Part shown: positions 27,201 through 41,547 of the stretch, piece by piece
Numbering within the stretch: position 1 is the stretch's first letter
Layout of the letters: every line of letters begins with the position of its first letter
NCBI RefSeq assembly: GCF_018691265.1
Contig: NW_024881295.1
Location: 20,574,243-20,638,242, forward strand
Direction: 5' to 3'
Length of the DNA stretch: 64,000 bases
Origin: Tyto alba
Lineage: Eukaryota > Chordata > Aves > Strigiformes > Tytonidae
Program-made: the position numbers and the translations under genes
Notes under the pieces: model-generated
What the model was told of the DNA's origin: nothing
The model's database searches: none
What the model saw: only the letters and a program-made list of their open reading frames with translations

Positions 27201-30200
27201 TGCTTCCTTGAAGAACCCTTTTACAGGGTCTGATTATCTGTCCTTTCTTGAAACGTAACTTCCAGGAAAGAACATAGGTGTGCTGCAAAGACTGAGACAT
27301 GAGCATTTTCCCCCAACTCCAGTACAGTTTTAGCCGCCCGTCCCCTTTTCTTTTTGTTGTTGTGCTTTCCAGTTCTTCCATATCCTTTTATTAACAGCTG
27401 AACTTCAGGAACTGGACACTGTGTAGAAGCACTAGTTTCACCAACACTGTATGTATGCTGAGATTAGAGGAATTATTTTGAAAAACATGGATTTTTTTTT
27501 TTTTTTTAATCTTTTTCCTTCAGAGTCACCCTAGCAGAGCACACAGAATTGCTTTTCTACTCTGAACTCTAGACCATTTTCCAAGTCCTGATTTCCAAAA
27601 TCCATTTACCTGTCCTGTAAGTGCAGACACACTTTTTGTTCCAGGACACATAATTTGCTTCTGGATCATGGATGAAAATCTTAAGAAGCCTCCTGTCTGG
27701 TACCTTTCTGCAAAGAAAAAAAAAAAAAAAAATTCCATCCTCTGACACCAATTTTCCATTAGCAACTACTCTGAGTTAACCCTTTAGTTTCACACATTTT
27801 TGGTAGAATTTTTTAATCAGTACAATGAAATAAATATTCAATTACGTCCAAAAAGTCTCTATTTGCTTTGATTTTTTTTTTTCATCTCGAAGAATAAAAT
27901 CAGGTTTGTCTGACTATATCTGCTTTTAACAAAATCCTACCTACCAGGGTTAAATCGTATCTGTATCCTACTCTGTAACTATGGAATCCTACAAGAGCTT
28001 TTCTGCATTTTTAAATATGTTTTGGTATCAGGATCTCCAGTGCATAGTTTTTATTTCCTCCCCTTTACTCTTTCTTAATCAATTTAATGTTTTCAGACAT
28101 TTCTTCACGGTGCCATGACCCAACAAAAATCTGTGTCAACAAGCTGAACATCTCCCCAGGGACCTTTCTGCCTAGCTGGATTTCCAGTTACCGAGGTTTG
28201 TTGGTTCCAAGAAGTTTTGTAACCTGATTACTGACAATGGTTAATTTTCATACTACGCCATAAAAAAAAAAGTCCCCCTACTACCCTTACACTTGCCAAC
28301 ACTGTTTTTCCCCCCCCTGGATATTCTTAGCTGATCATCATCAGCTCCTCTCTCCTTCCCACTGATTCTTTTTTACTCTTCGCTAACCTTTAAGTATTAC
28401 TCGGGGCAAAAAGAGGAGGACATTAGCGGTTTAAAAAATAAAGAGCATAATGACAGTTTAAGATTCATAATCTCCATAATAATAATAATGATAATTTTAT
28501 TCCAAGCAGAAAACTCCACAGGGATCTTGCTGAGAGTACAATGATATTCATTATCTGTGTGTTACGAGAACCACAGCTGAAACCAAAGTTTTTGTAGACT
28601 CTCTATTCTGGTACTGATACTGAAAATTGCATTATATACATCTCGTGAAACTGAGAAAGAAGCTTCAATAATGTCAGTGTGAGTTTAACATAAGCTATTC
28701 TGAGCATATCACTTCCACATCCTCTCACAAACACCTGTCAAAGCAATAAGCATTTAATGTTTTTAATCTTTCCTCATAAACCAGCTATTTCAACCATTTT
28801 TGCTGTTGTTCTTTGAAATCTCCCGTATTAGCCTTTCAGACACCCAGGTGTCAAGAACTGAAAAGCCCACAGCCAAACTGTAACGTTAAGCCCCAGGTTT
28901 CCATGCATCTCCCCAAATCACACTTTTCAACACCTTAATCACCGCTGTGTCAGTGACACAGTTAATTAGCCAACTGCAGTCACAACCCTGGCTGCTTTGA
29001 TAGACTGACTTTACAACTTTCTGCACTGAATAACTGGTTCAGTTGTCTCTTGCCTTGGCCTGCAGCAATACAAGTTTCTGCAGAGTCTCATTTCTTGCCT
29101 TTATTTCCAACCTCCTTTTGCCCCCTCAAATACCTGAAAATTTGAAACAAAATCAAATGAGTCCAGAGGCTCCTTGTAGCTCCGTCTCAGCTACCGTATC
29201 ACATAACGTCCCTCTTAAACACTGAAGCCACATCTTACAACCAAGTAGGTTTTTTCATCCCCAACTAATCTTGCCAGAAAGCTGTTTGAAGCAAGGTACT
29301 GAGGAGAGGGTTGTCTGTATGCCTCCCTTCCAGACCTTTTTCATTAAAGCTAAAAAAGACGTACTGGACATGGAATGCCTTTAATTTAACTTTTTTAGAA
29401 AAGAAATCAAGACATTTACTGCAGTGTTTTTAAGGTCAGTGCCACATTTTTGTTGGTTTTGACCTTGCAAATATGTTTGTAGTTGAGAAAAAAACAGCAA
29501 CGTAAATTAAGTCCATCTTTCCCCTGTGGTTTTGCAACGTATTTCTAACAACCCAACAGACAAGCAACAGCAATAGGGAGGCATTCCCAAATCCCAGAGC
29601 AGACTCCCTGCTGCACTTTTTTCAGCAGAGAAAGATAATAGTTGAGAGAGATTCAGCTGAAATTTTGCCCTGAATTAGTACAGCCAAATGAGAAGCCACA
29701 AGATACCCCGGGCAAGTACAAAATTAAGAAGTTTCTTTCTGCATTAGACCTTCTTCTAGGTGACAGCATCCACTGAAAGCCACGCAGAGCCGACCAGCCA
29801 AACAGAAACAGAACGGCACAAGCACCGAGGCAAAAGGAAGAGACAAGTTTCGCATTCAGACAGCCCGCGCCTTAAAAAACAGCACCAAAGCTCACTGCTG
29901 CCATGCCTCTTTCTTCAGGGGGGTCAGGCCTGAGCGGTGCCTTCCAGCTGCCGGCGGGGCGAGCCGGCCTCGCACATCTGGAGCCCTCCCCGCCCGGCCA
30001 GAGAGCTCTCGTCATCGATTCGGTATCTGTGGGCAGGAGCCTCCCCGGGGAGTCTTGGCTTCGGCTCTTTCCGAGGTGCTGGGAGGGAAGGGGGCAGGCA
30101 GCCAGGCAGGGATCGGGCTGGAGGGGCAAGGGGGGGGCAGAGATGCCCTCCTGTGGGAGGAAGGGCAGCTGGCCCTCAGCCAGCCGGAATGGACAACCCT

Positions 30201-30335
30201 GAGGGAGCCCGCGGTCCTTGCAGCGTTTCCCCAGGGAGCGCAGGAGGCATCAGAGCCCTACGTAGGCATGGTCGGTTTGGTTTTCTTTTTTTCTTTTAAA
30301 GAAATAAATAAAGAAATACATAAATAAAGTAAATA

Positions 30336-30900
<565 letters not shown>

Positions 30901-32280
30901 GTGTATGCTTTATGCCTGTTGTCTGAAAAATACAGCTCACCATCCTGCCCCAAGCAGCACACCAGTCCCAGGCCTGAATCACAGCTGCGCGGGGGGGGCA
31001 GTGGAGAGGAGGAGGGGAAGGGAGCTGCGGCACCGAGGAGCTGGAGCAGGACATACCATCAGTGCTGATGACTAGCCCAGTTACGCCCGTGATGAGAAAG
31101 ACAGATGTTTTGCAGAAAGTCAGCCGCTGCCTCATATTAGGAGGTGGGAAAGCGGACAGTTTAGACGTCATATTTTCCTCAGTCTTCATCCCTTGCTAGC
31201 CAGGACAGATCCAAGCAAGCCATGTATGTGGCTGCAAGAAATAACGGCCGCCTTAGTCTTGGTCCCTCCTGAAGATCTCATCCTGTCCGTCCCACCGCAA
31301 GCCTTCCCCCAAGGCAACAGTCACAGCACTGCTTTTGCTGCGAGAAAAGCTGGAGCAGATCATCAGCTCTTCACTGCTCTTAAGTTTTGGTTCTACACAT
31401 ACAACAAATGACTCCTGTGGGTACCAGAAGCTCCGTAAATGAGAATACATGTTTCCAGATAACCCACATAAAATCAAAACGTTGCAAGCAGATTACTGAA
31501 GCCAACAGAAGAACCTATCAGAGAATGGGAAAAAAGCAGTCTTGGAATAAGCTTCCCCTTGTGCACAAAATTTGCTGCAGGACTGCAAGGGTGAAAGAAC
31601 AGAGACCTCCTTGGTATTCAGGGCTTGGGTTGGTTTGTTTTTTGTTTTTTTTTTTTTGTTGTTGGCCATTTTTCAGGTTTTAGGTCTACAAAACCTCCTC
31701 CAAGCTAGTCACACAAGCTGTTATGCAGGGTGGTCTCTTCCCACACCTACCGTTTCATGGTTAGCCACAGAGAGGAAATAACACAGGTAGTAGCTAATCC
31801 GTATAGGTATGAGGTTGCATAAAAACAAACAGCCTTGAAACAAATGGTGCAGGCTCTTGCACGGTCATATCATATGACAGAAAAGCAAATAGGTAAGGCA
31901 CTCGGAATTTTATCAGGAAAATCCTGAACAAAATTACGGGTGCATAAGCAAACCACCTGTCCAACACACCACTCTGCACATCATATGTGCTGCACAGAAG
32001 GAAGACTTACAGAAACAAGCATGTGTTCGGGATGGCTGGAACTCAGTTCAGTTTGCCTTCTCCCTATTTCAGTAAATCCAAACGAGAACATAAAAAAAAA
32101 AAAAAAAAAAAAGCATTGCTTCTGTGAAACTGTGATCATCAGAAACAACAGTTTCCTAAGAAAAACTGGCAAAATCAGTGGTCTCAATCACTCGGTAGTT
32201 TAATGTGGATATGAAAAACTCAGGGATCAGACTGCTGCCTAGCAATGCCACATCTAAACCTGAGCAAGGCAGTGCCTTGG
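30901..32280. other. Non-coding stretch
   Basis: No supported gene. T/G-rich run at 31635-31664 and an A-run at 32091-32112. Confidence 0.6.
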
Positions 32281-32284
32281 GTCT

Positions 32285-32690
32285 GGGAGCGCTGTGGAAG
32301 GAGCCACAGCACAGCTCCAGGTGGAAGGGGGCTCAGGCGGTCTCCAGCCCAGCCGCCTGCCCAAGCAGGGTCAGCACTAAGCTCAGACCAGGTTAATCCG
32401 GGCTTTATCCAGTCAGGTCTTAAAAACTTCCAAGGAAGGAGATGGTGCAGTCTCTCTGGGCAGCCTGTTCCAGTGCTCAGCTGTCACCACAGCAAAGCCA
32501 TTTTTCCTTACCAGTCTGAACCTCTCTCACTTCAGTTGATGTCTCTTTTCCCTCATCCTCCTGTCATGTGGCACTGTAAAGAGCCTGGCTTTTTTTTCCA
32601 CTCATTTCTACAGACCTTCACATCACATCATCCAATCTTTGGAGAAGGAAAATTAAACAGGATATTTCAAATCTCAGCAATTTAAATATG
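32285..32690 (-). mobile_element. CR1 LINE fragment (3' region, antisense)
   Basis: The plus strand shows in order CCTGCCCAAGCAGGGTCAG, a TTATCCAGTCAGGTCTT block, CTCTCTGGGCAGCCTGTTCC, AGTGCTCAGCTGTCACCACA and AAGAGCCTGGCTTTTTT. These follow the order of the reverse-complemented avian CR1 3' region. It is about 80 percent intact-looking over 300 bp and truncated at both ends. Confidence 0.85.
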
Positions 32691-33352
32691 TTTTCCTTGC
32701 TTCACAACCCACCAGGTGCTTGAAAGCATTTTGCCACAGCTGAAGAGCTGGGTTAACACCCAGAATCAGGGGCAGCACTCAGCATCTTCAGTGCAGAACG
32801 AGGGCAAGCGACCTTCCCCCTCTCTATTGGAGATGAGCCCATCTCCCACAAGGGAGCACACACCTTACCTCCACAGACAACCTCAAATCCAGCAAGAGCT
32901 GGGAGATGAGTGCTCCACCAAACAGCCAAGGCTTGTCCTGGCAGAGCTGCAGGAGAGGAACGAGCCCAGCACGTACACCTCCAGGTGAGCCACTAAAGTG
33001 TTACCAGGAATATTGCTCTTTGCCCCTATAGTACGGGGGAGAAGCCTCCACCAACACCAACTCGCTTCCCTCCTGCATCTCTGCTCAGGACACATCAGAC
33101 TTTGCAAAGAAGGAGGCCCAAAGCTCCCTAAGAGGTTATGAGAGCAGCCTGGTCTCTATTTCTCACCACATATGATTAACAGATTGCGTGAAGGGACATA
33201 GCTAGCCCCAGCGCGGCTGCAGGGGAATGTTTTTCCTTGGCAGAGAGGAAAGAGATGAAGTGGGTGTCACATTTTTCTATTAGATTTTTGCTTGTCACCA
33301 CAGCAGAGCCAGATCACATACAGGAGATTGAAAGCTGGTTAGCAGCAGATGG

Positions 33353-33385
<33 letters not shown>

Positions 33386-36300
33386 AATAGTAGTTTACAA
33401 GACACAGCAAAGACACAGAGAGGTCACTGACACTATTAAGCTACACGTTTGGATGGATGGCAACTACGGGGAGAGCTCTAGTAATTCAGGTCTATCCTAT
33501 TTAACACCAACCTCTTCTTATTTTCTTACATTGCCTTCTCCACTTCCCAACTCGCCTTCATGAGATGGAGCACTCCTTGTTTGATAGGGCGTTTATATCC
33601 TTCCTGCACACATTTAGCACTGATATAACTCAATTCATCGACTCTCTTCTCTGTGGTCCTGAGCTACATTTGGCAGCTCACAGGCAGAGAATGACAGTCC
33701 CTGCTATGAGGAGCTCAGCATCTCAGACTGGAGACAGCGGACACGATGCCCACCTCTGCTACGCCTTATTCAACCTCACCATTTTTGATCTGTCTTTACT
33801 GCCTATTACTCGCTTAAGCGAGGTGAAAGGGTAACGTATTTGCCAGTAGAAATGTGGCCCTAAGCCAAGCTTCTTTTTCACACACTGTTCCTGTCATTTT
33901 TATACAAGACAACCAATTTAGCATCCAAGGCAGGCTCCACTTTTTACCAACACTCAACATCACGGAGGGGTGGCGGAACTGTCGACTGGATCCAGCATCA
34001 GCGCTTGTTTGAACCTCAGGTCTGTCCATTTCTCTGCTACATATCCACACTCCCTTCAAACAACCCTTTTTCCTAACGATCCTCGAACAATTGCCTCCTC
34101 TAGGTAATCCCCTTTCTTTCCTGGGATGTCCAAGTAATAGTCCACTGGTATCAAACACAGACACACGCATCAGGATTATATCTAAGCACAACCCGTAAAG
34201 CTACCCAGACTATTCCCACTGCGCATTCCTTTAGCCCAAAACGCAGTTCCACCACTCCTTCCCCAGCCAAATAGCCCTACCCGCCCTCTCATGTCAGCAC
34301 CACTACCCACGCTACTGCAGGGTAAGCTGCATCAGGGAACTAATACCCCTGAGAGATAATTTCTCGCAAGAAAATTATTTTACAACTGGATAAGCTCCGA
34401 AGCAGCTGCCACAACAGCCTGCGGTTACATCCAGGTGCAGAACCGCACTGTCAGGTCTCGTCACCCAGAAAAAACACAGCCAAAGGGCATCCAGATTGTA
34501 CTGATTTCTCATGTCCATGATTCAGAGAGAGACGGATAGGAAACAACAGCAGAAATGTGCCCTCCCTGAAAAAACAGACGCAGAGCTCTACTGTGAGAGA
34601 GCCCCTCGGGGACCACCCAGAACCCACCTGCCTTGGAAGAAGGAAAGCTGCTTGAGGGAGTGGGAGGAGTTAAAGGGAAGAATTTGTATGCTCGGCTAGG
34701 CAGCCAGTACATCCTGAGAAAAATGCCACCGAGCTAGGTTATTCACCCTATCTGACTGGCCACCAATAACTGCTAAAGTCTCACCCACAAAATGATCCTT
34801 CTCCAAAAGGGAGCGAAGCAGCCCAAGTCAGAGGAAACAGATGATGGATGTTTAAACCCAGTATTACAAAGTGAGTGGAAAGCAGCTCTTGGGAATGCAG
34901 GGGGGAAGGAGTACAGACAGCACTAACAACAGCTGGGTCGATATCTGGATACAGCACAAAAAAGCAGCACCTATCTGCTGCAAGTGCAAAACCAGCAAGA
35001 CAACTTGGCCAGTCAGAGACGGAGGGCTGCTTTCAAAGGATCATCTCTTCACTTTCAAAGAAACAACCAAGTATCTCAGAGGTTGCTCAGAGGCACCAGG
35101 AGAAAATGAGCCCACAGTGACACAGGCCACACAGCTCTTTGAAGGGGTTAGTAGCTATCAAGACACAGCATGAGCAGGACCATGGGAGCTGCGTTGCTGT
35201 CAAGGTGCTAGTTCCCTGCTCTTGCTGTAACAAAGCTGAGCCCGTCCACTCTGGCTTAGCTCTGTAAAAAAGCCTCTTAAGGGATGCTTACAAGTCCCCC
35301 AAGCCCACAGGCACTGTTTTGAGTCACCAGAGCACAGTACCACTGCGCACAGAAGTTCCTAAGGTGCTGAAGCAATTTTACTCTGCCGTAGTTACCTCCC
35401 TCCCACGTCAGGCAGCTCGGACATCAAGTGGCTTTACCAGGTGGAGGTATAGGTGACAGCCACCTAGCAAGAAGCAGAGACAAGCTAAGAGACAGTCAGA
35501 GCTGGTGGTACATTGGTCAAAGGCCTCTTTGCTTCATTTTTATTTTATTTGTCACAGCTGGCACGTTGACCTGATCTCACGGTGCACAAACAAAAGCATG
35601 AAGGCAGACTTGCAGAGGAGAAGTAAGGCAGAAATTAACTGCTGCAGCTGAAGTCAGTGCATCAGAGAGCACGAGGAACACCAAAAGATCGTATCAAACT
35701 GCACATCCCCATCTGGGATCTGCAGCTAGTCAGTCGGCCTCCTCCACAGACACAACTGATCCTAAAAAGTGAGACTGTTTAAATAAAAAACTGATCACGC
35801 CCCCCAGGAGAGTGGAAACTTACTTAACCTCCAGCTGTGAAAGACCCCGAAGAAGGAACTCTTCACAGTACGAACAAAGACCTGCAAAGAGCACGAGTTC
35901 CCCCCATCCCTGTAGATAAGTTCAACAACTCCAGACACAGGAAAACCCTGTCTGGTAACACCATGAATGAAATTCCTTCACCCCAGCTATCGCACAGGAC
36001 CTGCTCCACGCTTAACGGGTAGCTTTACAAAGCAAGGAAACATTTGCAGGGGACAGCGAAGATCAGCCACATCCATCAGGGGAAAAAAAAAAAATAAATT
36101 TAAGTGTTTTTGTATATTAAAGGCTGGCTTATTCTTATCTACCATGCTTCAAAGTCAGTCCCAGGACAGACTAACAATTTTTCCAGCTCCCGTCCTCACT
36201 GCAGATCAAGCACTTCGCTATACAATTACAGCCAGTCCAAATGAAACCAGCCAGCAACTCAATACCCTTTCTTTTTCTAATGTTAACTGTCAGAAAAGGG

Positions 36301-37250
36301 GAGGGTAAAGTTTCAAAGTATCCCACTTGTGTTTATGTCAGCTTTTAGAGGAACTGTAGATCATTTAGACCCATTATGAGTACCTGACATGTCCCCTGGC
36401 AAACAGGAATGGTTTTCATATTTAAATTTGGGAAGAAAACAAGGAGAGGGAAATAACTTTCAGCGCAAGACAGTGAGTAAAACTAGTTCTGCTGTTCAGC
36501 AGTTGTGACACTGATTTTACCTTTTTTTTTTCTTCTTTTAACATGGAAAGTCATTCTCAAAATTTAACACAACTGCTTTGTACAAAGTCTGCATACAACT
36601 ATTCAAAAATCTCACTTTCACGTGTCCTCTTTTTACCGGAGGATTTTGATAAAATCCTTGCAAGTACTGACTTTACAAATATTTCACCTGAAGTTAGTTG
36701 TCTGCTCCTCTGTATGCAGGTGTATAAAGAAAGAATGAGAGATTTCAGCTTTCTTGTTAATGGGCAGCAGGCCAAACCCCACTTTCAAATAAAATGAAGT
36801 ACCTTGCCCCCTTACCAAAAAAAAAAAAAAAAATAATAAAAATAGATCAAACCATATTGACACCAGATTTTAGACAGCTTTAGAGAGCTACATGCAGCCA
36901 CCACAAAGTAAGATACAGCCAGCTCCACATCCATACGTGCTGTGGTAACCGCAACTTTTCATCCAATACACACAGGTTGTAAAAACCAAGCACTGCCGTC
37001 CATTTAAATTAATTACTGCCACTGACGTACTCCAAAAGCTAGAGGCAATCCCTGGCAGCTCGTTCAGAGGCAGCATTTCTGCAGAAGTCATCAGAACATG
37101 AAGTAACAGCGACCACCGGTTTTGTGGCAGAGGAAATGAGTCACGGCAAGCTCCCGGTGAAGTTCAGAGGCTCGTAACGGGCAATTTTTATCTGAGGAAA
37201 GAAGGGCGGCTCCAAGTGTCCTCAGCTCATCTTAGAGGACGGTCACAACC
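32691..37250. other. Non-coding stretch
   Basis: No supported gene beyond the A31 tract. A further A-run is at 36817-36833. Composition is ordinary and the open frames are short and overlap on both strands. Confidence 0.55.
33353..33383. repeat. Pure A31 tract
   Basis: An uninterrupted run of 31 A on the plus strand. I could not link it to a retroposed gene upstream. Confidence 0.95.
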
Positions 37251-37264
37251 CTGAACGCTAACCT

Positions 37265-37480
37265 TCAGGGGTGGATGGCTTCGGTTTCGCTCTGGCGGGG
37301 AGAGAGCAGCGATCTGGTCGCCAAGGCCCGGGGTGCCGACCCAGACGGCGCCCACGCGCCAAGGCTGAGCCGCCCGCAGCACCCCCAGCGACAGGGCAAC
37401 AGGCTCGCTGAGCTCAAACGCCGCTCGGACGACAGCGTCAGCGATGTGGTGTTGGAGGCACTGCAGCTCTTTCACGTGAG
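37265..37480. promoter_or_regulatory. Small intronic CpG-rich islet
   Basis: By eye about 18 CpG within 150 bp (37305-37455), flanked by AT-richer DNA. Open frames of 88 codons on both strands are explained by GC content. It may be a regulatory element within the CREB3L2 intron; inference only. Confidence 0.4.
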
Positions 37481-40400
37481 CGTCAAAGTTCAACAGGCAG
37501 GCTTTTTAAAGAATAAGCAATTTGGGCTACTTGGCGTTTGAAATGGCTCCCAGTCCACCCCCTCATCAAGACACTCGGGACAGGACACCTGGGAATTTAG
37601 ACCTAAACATTTAAGCCAGCTGCTGCCTCCACGTACCTGTAGGGCAGGTGCGGTTCTACATCTGCTGTGCCAAGATCACATTCAGCTGCATTTTGCTACC
37701 ATCTGGGAGCAGCAGCCAGCAGCTAATGTGTTAAAATAACCATGCAAATGGGTAATAAAAGACTGCCTCCTCGGTATTAAATAAGGACGACTTTCGAAAT
37801 GTCAAAGGCTCCTAAGAACCATCTGCCTTTCATCTCCCATCCAGCAATGGGACAGGTAGCTGGCGTTTCACAGCATGTTTGTCAACAGACTTATCCGTCC
37901 GCGTCAGATTTGGCATCTGTCACTGAAGATGCCACCCCAGACGGGCGACGTACAACCGCAGATCAACTCCAAGGGAGACCCACGACCGCAAGCAGAGCTC
38001 CCTCTCCCCCTTCAAGCCTGCCGGCGCGTTACGGGAAGGGACAGCAGCGGCACGAAGGCGAAGAGTTTGTAACCTGCCCGTGCTTCTGCTCCCTGCAGGC
38101 AGCGGCAGGCTTGGGGCTTCCTTTCTGCTCGACTGCCAGGAAAAAAGAAAAAGCACACAATACTAATGATGCCTTGCACACTGCCAGCGTATGGTATTAC
38201 CAACACACACTCATAACCAGCTCCAGGGCATAGGTAGATTATATATGCAGACATGTTACATGCACCATGAACACACCTCTGGGAAGCCTTTCAGCCTTTT
38301 CTTCGAGGGGAAGCTAAGCCACTCTGGAAAAATAACCACTATAAAGCTATCTGGCATTCAGGTGATTACTATAAACTGTGAAGATTTTAATGAGCCACCT
38401 CAGGGACTGCTGCCTGCTGACACCAGAGCGGAGCTCCTCGAGGTCCCGCTTTCTCCCAGCACAGCCAACGGTATCACCGACAGCACCAGTGGAGTGAGGG
38501 AACTGCTCCTCATGCTGCTTCAGGCGCTGGTGAAATCATCAGCTACTAAACAGAAATTTAAATCCCTGGGAGGCTGGATTTCAGCCCCGGTAATGAAGGC
38601 AGGCTGGAACAGTTTAAAATAGAGGTCGAGTTTTTAAGTGTATGCATACTTTCACACTTGTCTACTAGCTTCAAATCAACCAGGCCCACGAACAGCCTTT
38701 GTGGTCGTAAAAAAAAAAAAAAGGTTAAAATTTAACTTAAAATACACAAAAGGCAGCTGGCACAGAATTCTCACTCTTGTCTGTGTGTGCGCACGGGTTC
38801 AACTGCCAAAGGCCACCGATCCTCGTTACTGCTTGTGAGCCTTCCCCTCAGTCATCACCGTCCCCTCCCTCATCCCACCAGTCCAGCTCACGCTCCCAGG
38901 GCCCCGTGACTCTCCCAGGCTCCTTTCCTAAGCCTACTCAGGAGTTTCCCTGAACGCAGACTTGCACATCCCGCTGTGGGACACCTCGGGAGCGTGCCAA
39001 GGGCAGAAGGTGCCACAGGGCGTGTGCTCCTCGGCCGGGAGGATGACAGCATGGGTGGTGGGCACTCTGGCAGACAGAGCCTAGGAGGGTCTCCTCATCA
39101 CCTCCATCTTTTCAGAAACACCCTACAATACGTTTACAAACACAGCAGAAACCAGCTGGGTCAAACCAGTCCTCCCAGATGGAAAGCTCAAGCCAGGAGA
39201 AGAACAGATGTTTCATCCAGAGGGTTGGTTTGTTTTGTTTTTTTTTTTAAAATGATGCTATGAAGTTTTGGCCAGGGGTAAATGGAGAACTTGTGTTTCA
39301 TGATATCAGGCACAGTATTTTCCTCCACACAGCAGGATGTACTTTGCAAAAGAAAAAGTTCAACAGGCAGAAACATGTGCTTTCCCTCCCCCTGCCCCGA
39401 GAACGTTAATTTCAGAAAACTTTTTTTTTTTTTCCTCTAAAGATCCTAATACCTTACTACACTTACTTTATCCACAGCATTTATTTGCCTTAATTTTTTT
39501 TTTTTACTGATAGCTTTTTTCAGTAGAATTCCAAAAACAACCAAAGAGGTAAATTGATTGCACACTTTTTATTTGACTTCAAGACAGTCCCTAAAGAAAT
39601 CTTAAACTCCTAAAAAAACCAAGACGACCACACAAACAAATCAATGGTAGACTGTTACTCCCAACAAAGCGGGTCAACAGCTCAAATTTTTGCAGGTCCA
39701 GCTATGTACTGCCTCTTACAAAACAACATCATCGTAACATCTGAAGCTTAAAACCTCCAGTAAAACTTGGAAACAGCAGACGGAGAAGCACCACATTTCC
39801 ATCCACCAGACAGCCACGATGTTTTGCTTGTCAAGCTACACTTAAAACCAAGTCCCAGGCTCCTTGAAATAGGGCAGAAAACACACATATCCATGTCACT
39901 GCAGCCACAAGTTCTAGCCCAAGCACAAGATCTCTTTCAGGGCGCTAATTAAAAAAAGTACAAGGATAGTAAATAAGAAGAGTGACAACTCCATTCTCAT
40001 CACAAGTATCCAAACAAAGCAGGAGGAAGTATCCCAGCACAACTATAAAATTTGAGTGGGAGCACTCTCCGGAGAGCCTCTCCTTTCATTCACAATGTTC
40101 CTCTTGTTAAAGGCTGTGTCTTGTTAAAGAAAAAAAACACAAGAAAACAGCTGTTTGAAGGAAAAGCTTTCCATTGTTAAGTGTTCCTGCTGCTTTAAAA
40201 AAAACAACCCACCATGACACATGATTGCTTTATCCCCAATCTACCAGAAGATACATATTGCGCAAGAAAGCCCATGAATTTTCAAAGACAAATAAGTCAA
40301 ACAACGTTTAAAGGCAGTCAGCGTGCAGCAGGCTTGCTTCCTGCTGAAACGAGGTTCGGAGCCCGTGACGGATACGATCCCGGATCAGTAAGGCCACCAG

Positions 40401-40999
40401 GTACCGCACACAACAAATACAATTTTCCTTGTTTGCCTTTCGAGACTGACACCCCGATCTCCGCGCACCGCCCCGCGGGATCACCACCGCTCCCACGGGA
40501 AGAGGCTGGTCCCTCTCGGGGGGGGGTGATGTGGTTTTTACACATCATTCTCTTAAGCTCAAGAAGGAAACGCAGGGCACAGGTCAGCACCTTTCCTCAG
40601 GCCCCCTGCCACACGCCAGCCACCACCACCACCACGTTACACTGGGTCCCCGTCCGAGCACGAGCTCCACAACTGCTCCGAGCTCGGCCGCCCTGTGCTT
40701 TGCACCAAGGGTGGACGAGGAGAATCTTTTCTGTGCACGCTGTCCCGAAGCGGTCCAGCTCTCGCTTCCGTTTTGGATTTGCACCTAGACAGCTTTGATG
40801 AAGCTGTATCTCCGTGCTTGCAAAAAAAGCCTCTGGATTAACAGAGGAACAACAGAGCAGAGATAACAAGACGCGCTTCCTTGGGATTGTCCCAACTATG
40901 CATTTTGCACAAGCAAAAAGTCCAGCCAAGAAAAAAAAAAAACAAAACAAAACCAAACTTAATTTGCTGGCCCTCAAAACCACTCAAAAAGGATTTCAC
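37481..40999. other. Non-coding stretch before the CREB3L2 CpG island
   Basis: No supported gene. CpG frequency rises at 37.9-38.1 kb and again from 40.35 kb. A (CCA)n tract is at 40617-40634. A 194-codon plus-strand frame (40214-40798) shows no family resemblance and is treated as chance. Confidence 0.5.
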
Positions 41000-41438
41000 C
41001 AGTGTCTTTAAAAGCCCCCCCACTGCTTCTGCCTATGGGACAGTCAACTTTTCCAAGGCTGACACACGATGGGCAACGACCCGGCTCCGGGGAAGGGGAT
41101 CCCCTCGGTCCCCACCGCCGGGACAAACCGGGCCCTTGTCCCGGTCCCTCCTGCGCCGGGGGGCGCCGGGGAGCCGCTCTGGAGGAGGAGACACGGCCGG
41201 CGACCCTTGAGGGGAACTCCCGGGAGAAGGAGGCGGCGCTGAGGGGGAAGCGGGAGACCCGGCGGCGGGGAGGGGGACGCGGCGAGGCCCGGGCTGCGCT
41301 CCCGGCCTGCGGAGGGGGCCGGGGGCGGCGAGACCCCGGCTGCCGTCACTCCGCGCCCGGCCGCGGAAGGGAGGAGGCGGCACGACCCCTGTCACGGCCC
41401 ACCCCCCCCCCCGCGAAACGCGGCCGCCCGTGGGTGGT

Positions 41439-41455
41439 GGGGGGGGGGGGGGGGG
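41439..41455. repeat. Poly-G tract (G17)
   Basis: 17 consecutive G on the plus strand, about 95 bp inside the CREB3L2 first intron; the transcript carries C17. Confidence 0.9.
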
Positions 41456-41547
41456 TGAAAGAGAGAAAGGGAGGGGGGGTGCATCAGCCATCCCACCCCC
41501 CGCCGTCCCGGCGGCTCCAGCCGGGCTGCGCCGCCGCCGTTCCTCAC

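Larger units (their letters stand above)
11530..30335. other. Non-coding stretch of CREB3L2 intron 1
   Basis: No supported gene, RNA or recognisable transposon over nearly 19 kb apart from the entries listed separately. Other low-complexity tracts: T-run 19069-19087, CA/GA-rich 21803-21819, T-run 27490-27508, A-run 27715-27731 and (ATA)n near 28477-28497. AT-rich blocks (22.4-23.4, 27.8-29.6 kb) alternate with GC-richer ones (18.6-19.1, 24.1-25.8, 29.9-30.25 kb). Confidence 0.55.

Noticed and set aside
27154..27381. 75-codon minus-strand frame rich in Lys and Trp, considered as a possible retroelement or domain remnant
   Set aside because: No conserved motif could be named and no flanking element structure was seen.
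40214..40798. 194-codon plus-strand frame left of the CREB3L2 island
   Set aside because: Low-complexity Thr and Arg/Pro-rich parts, no family signature, and an overlapping minus-strand frame; attributed to rising GC content.
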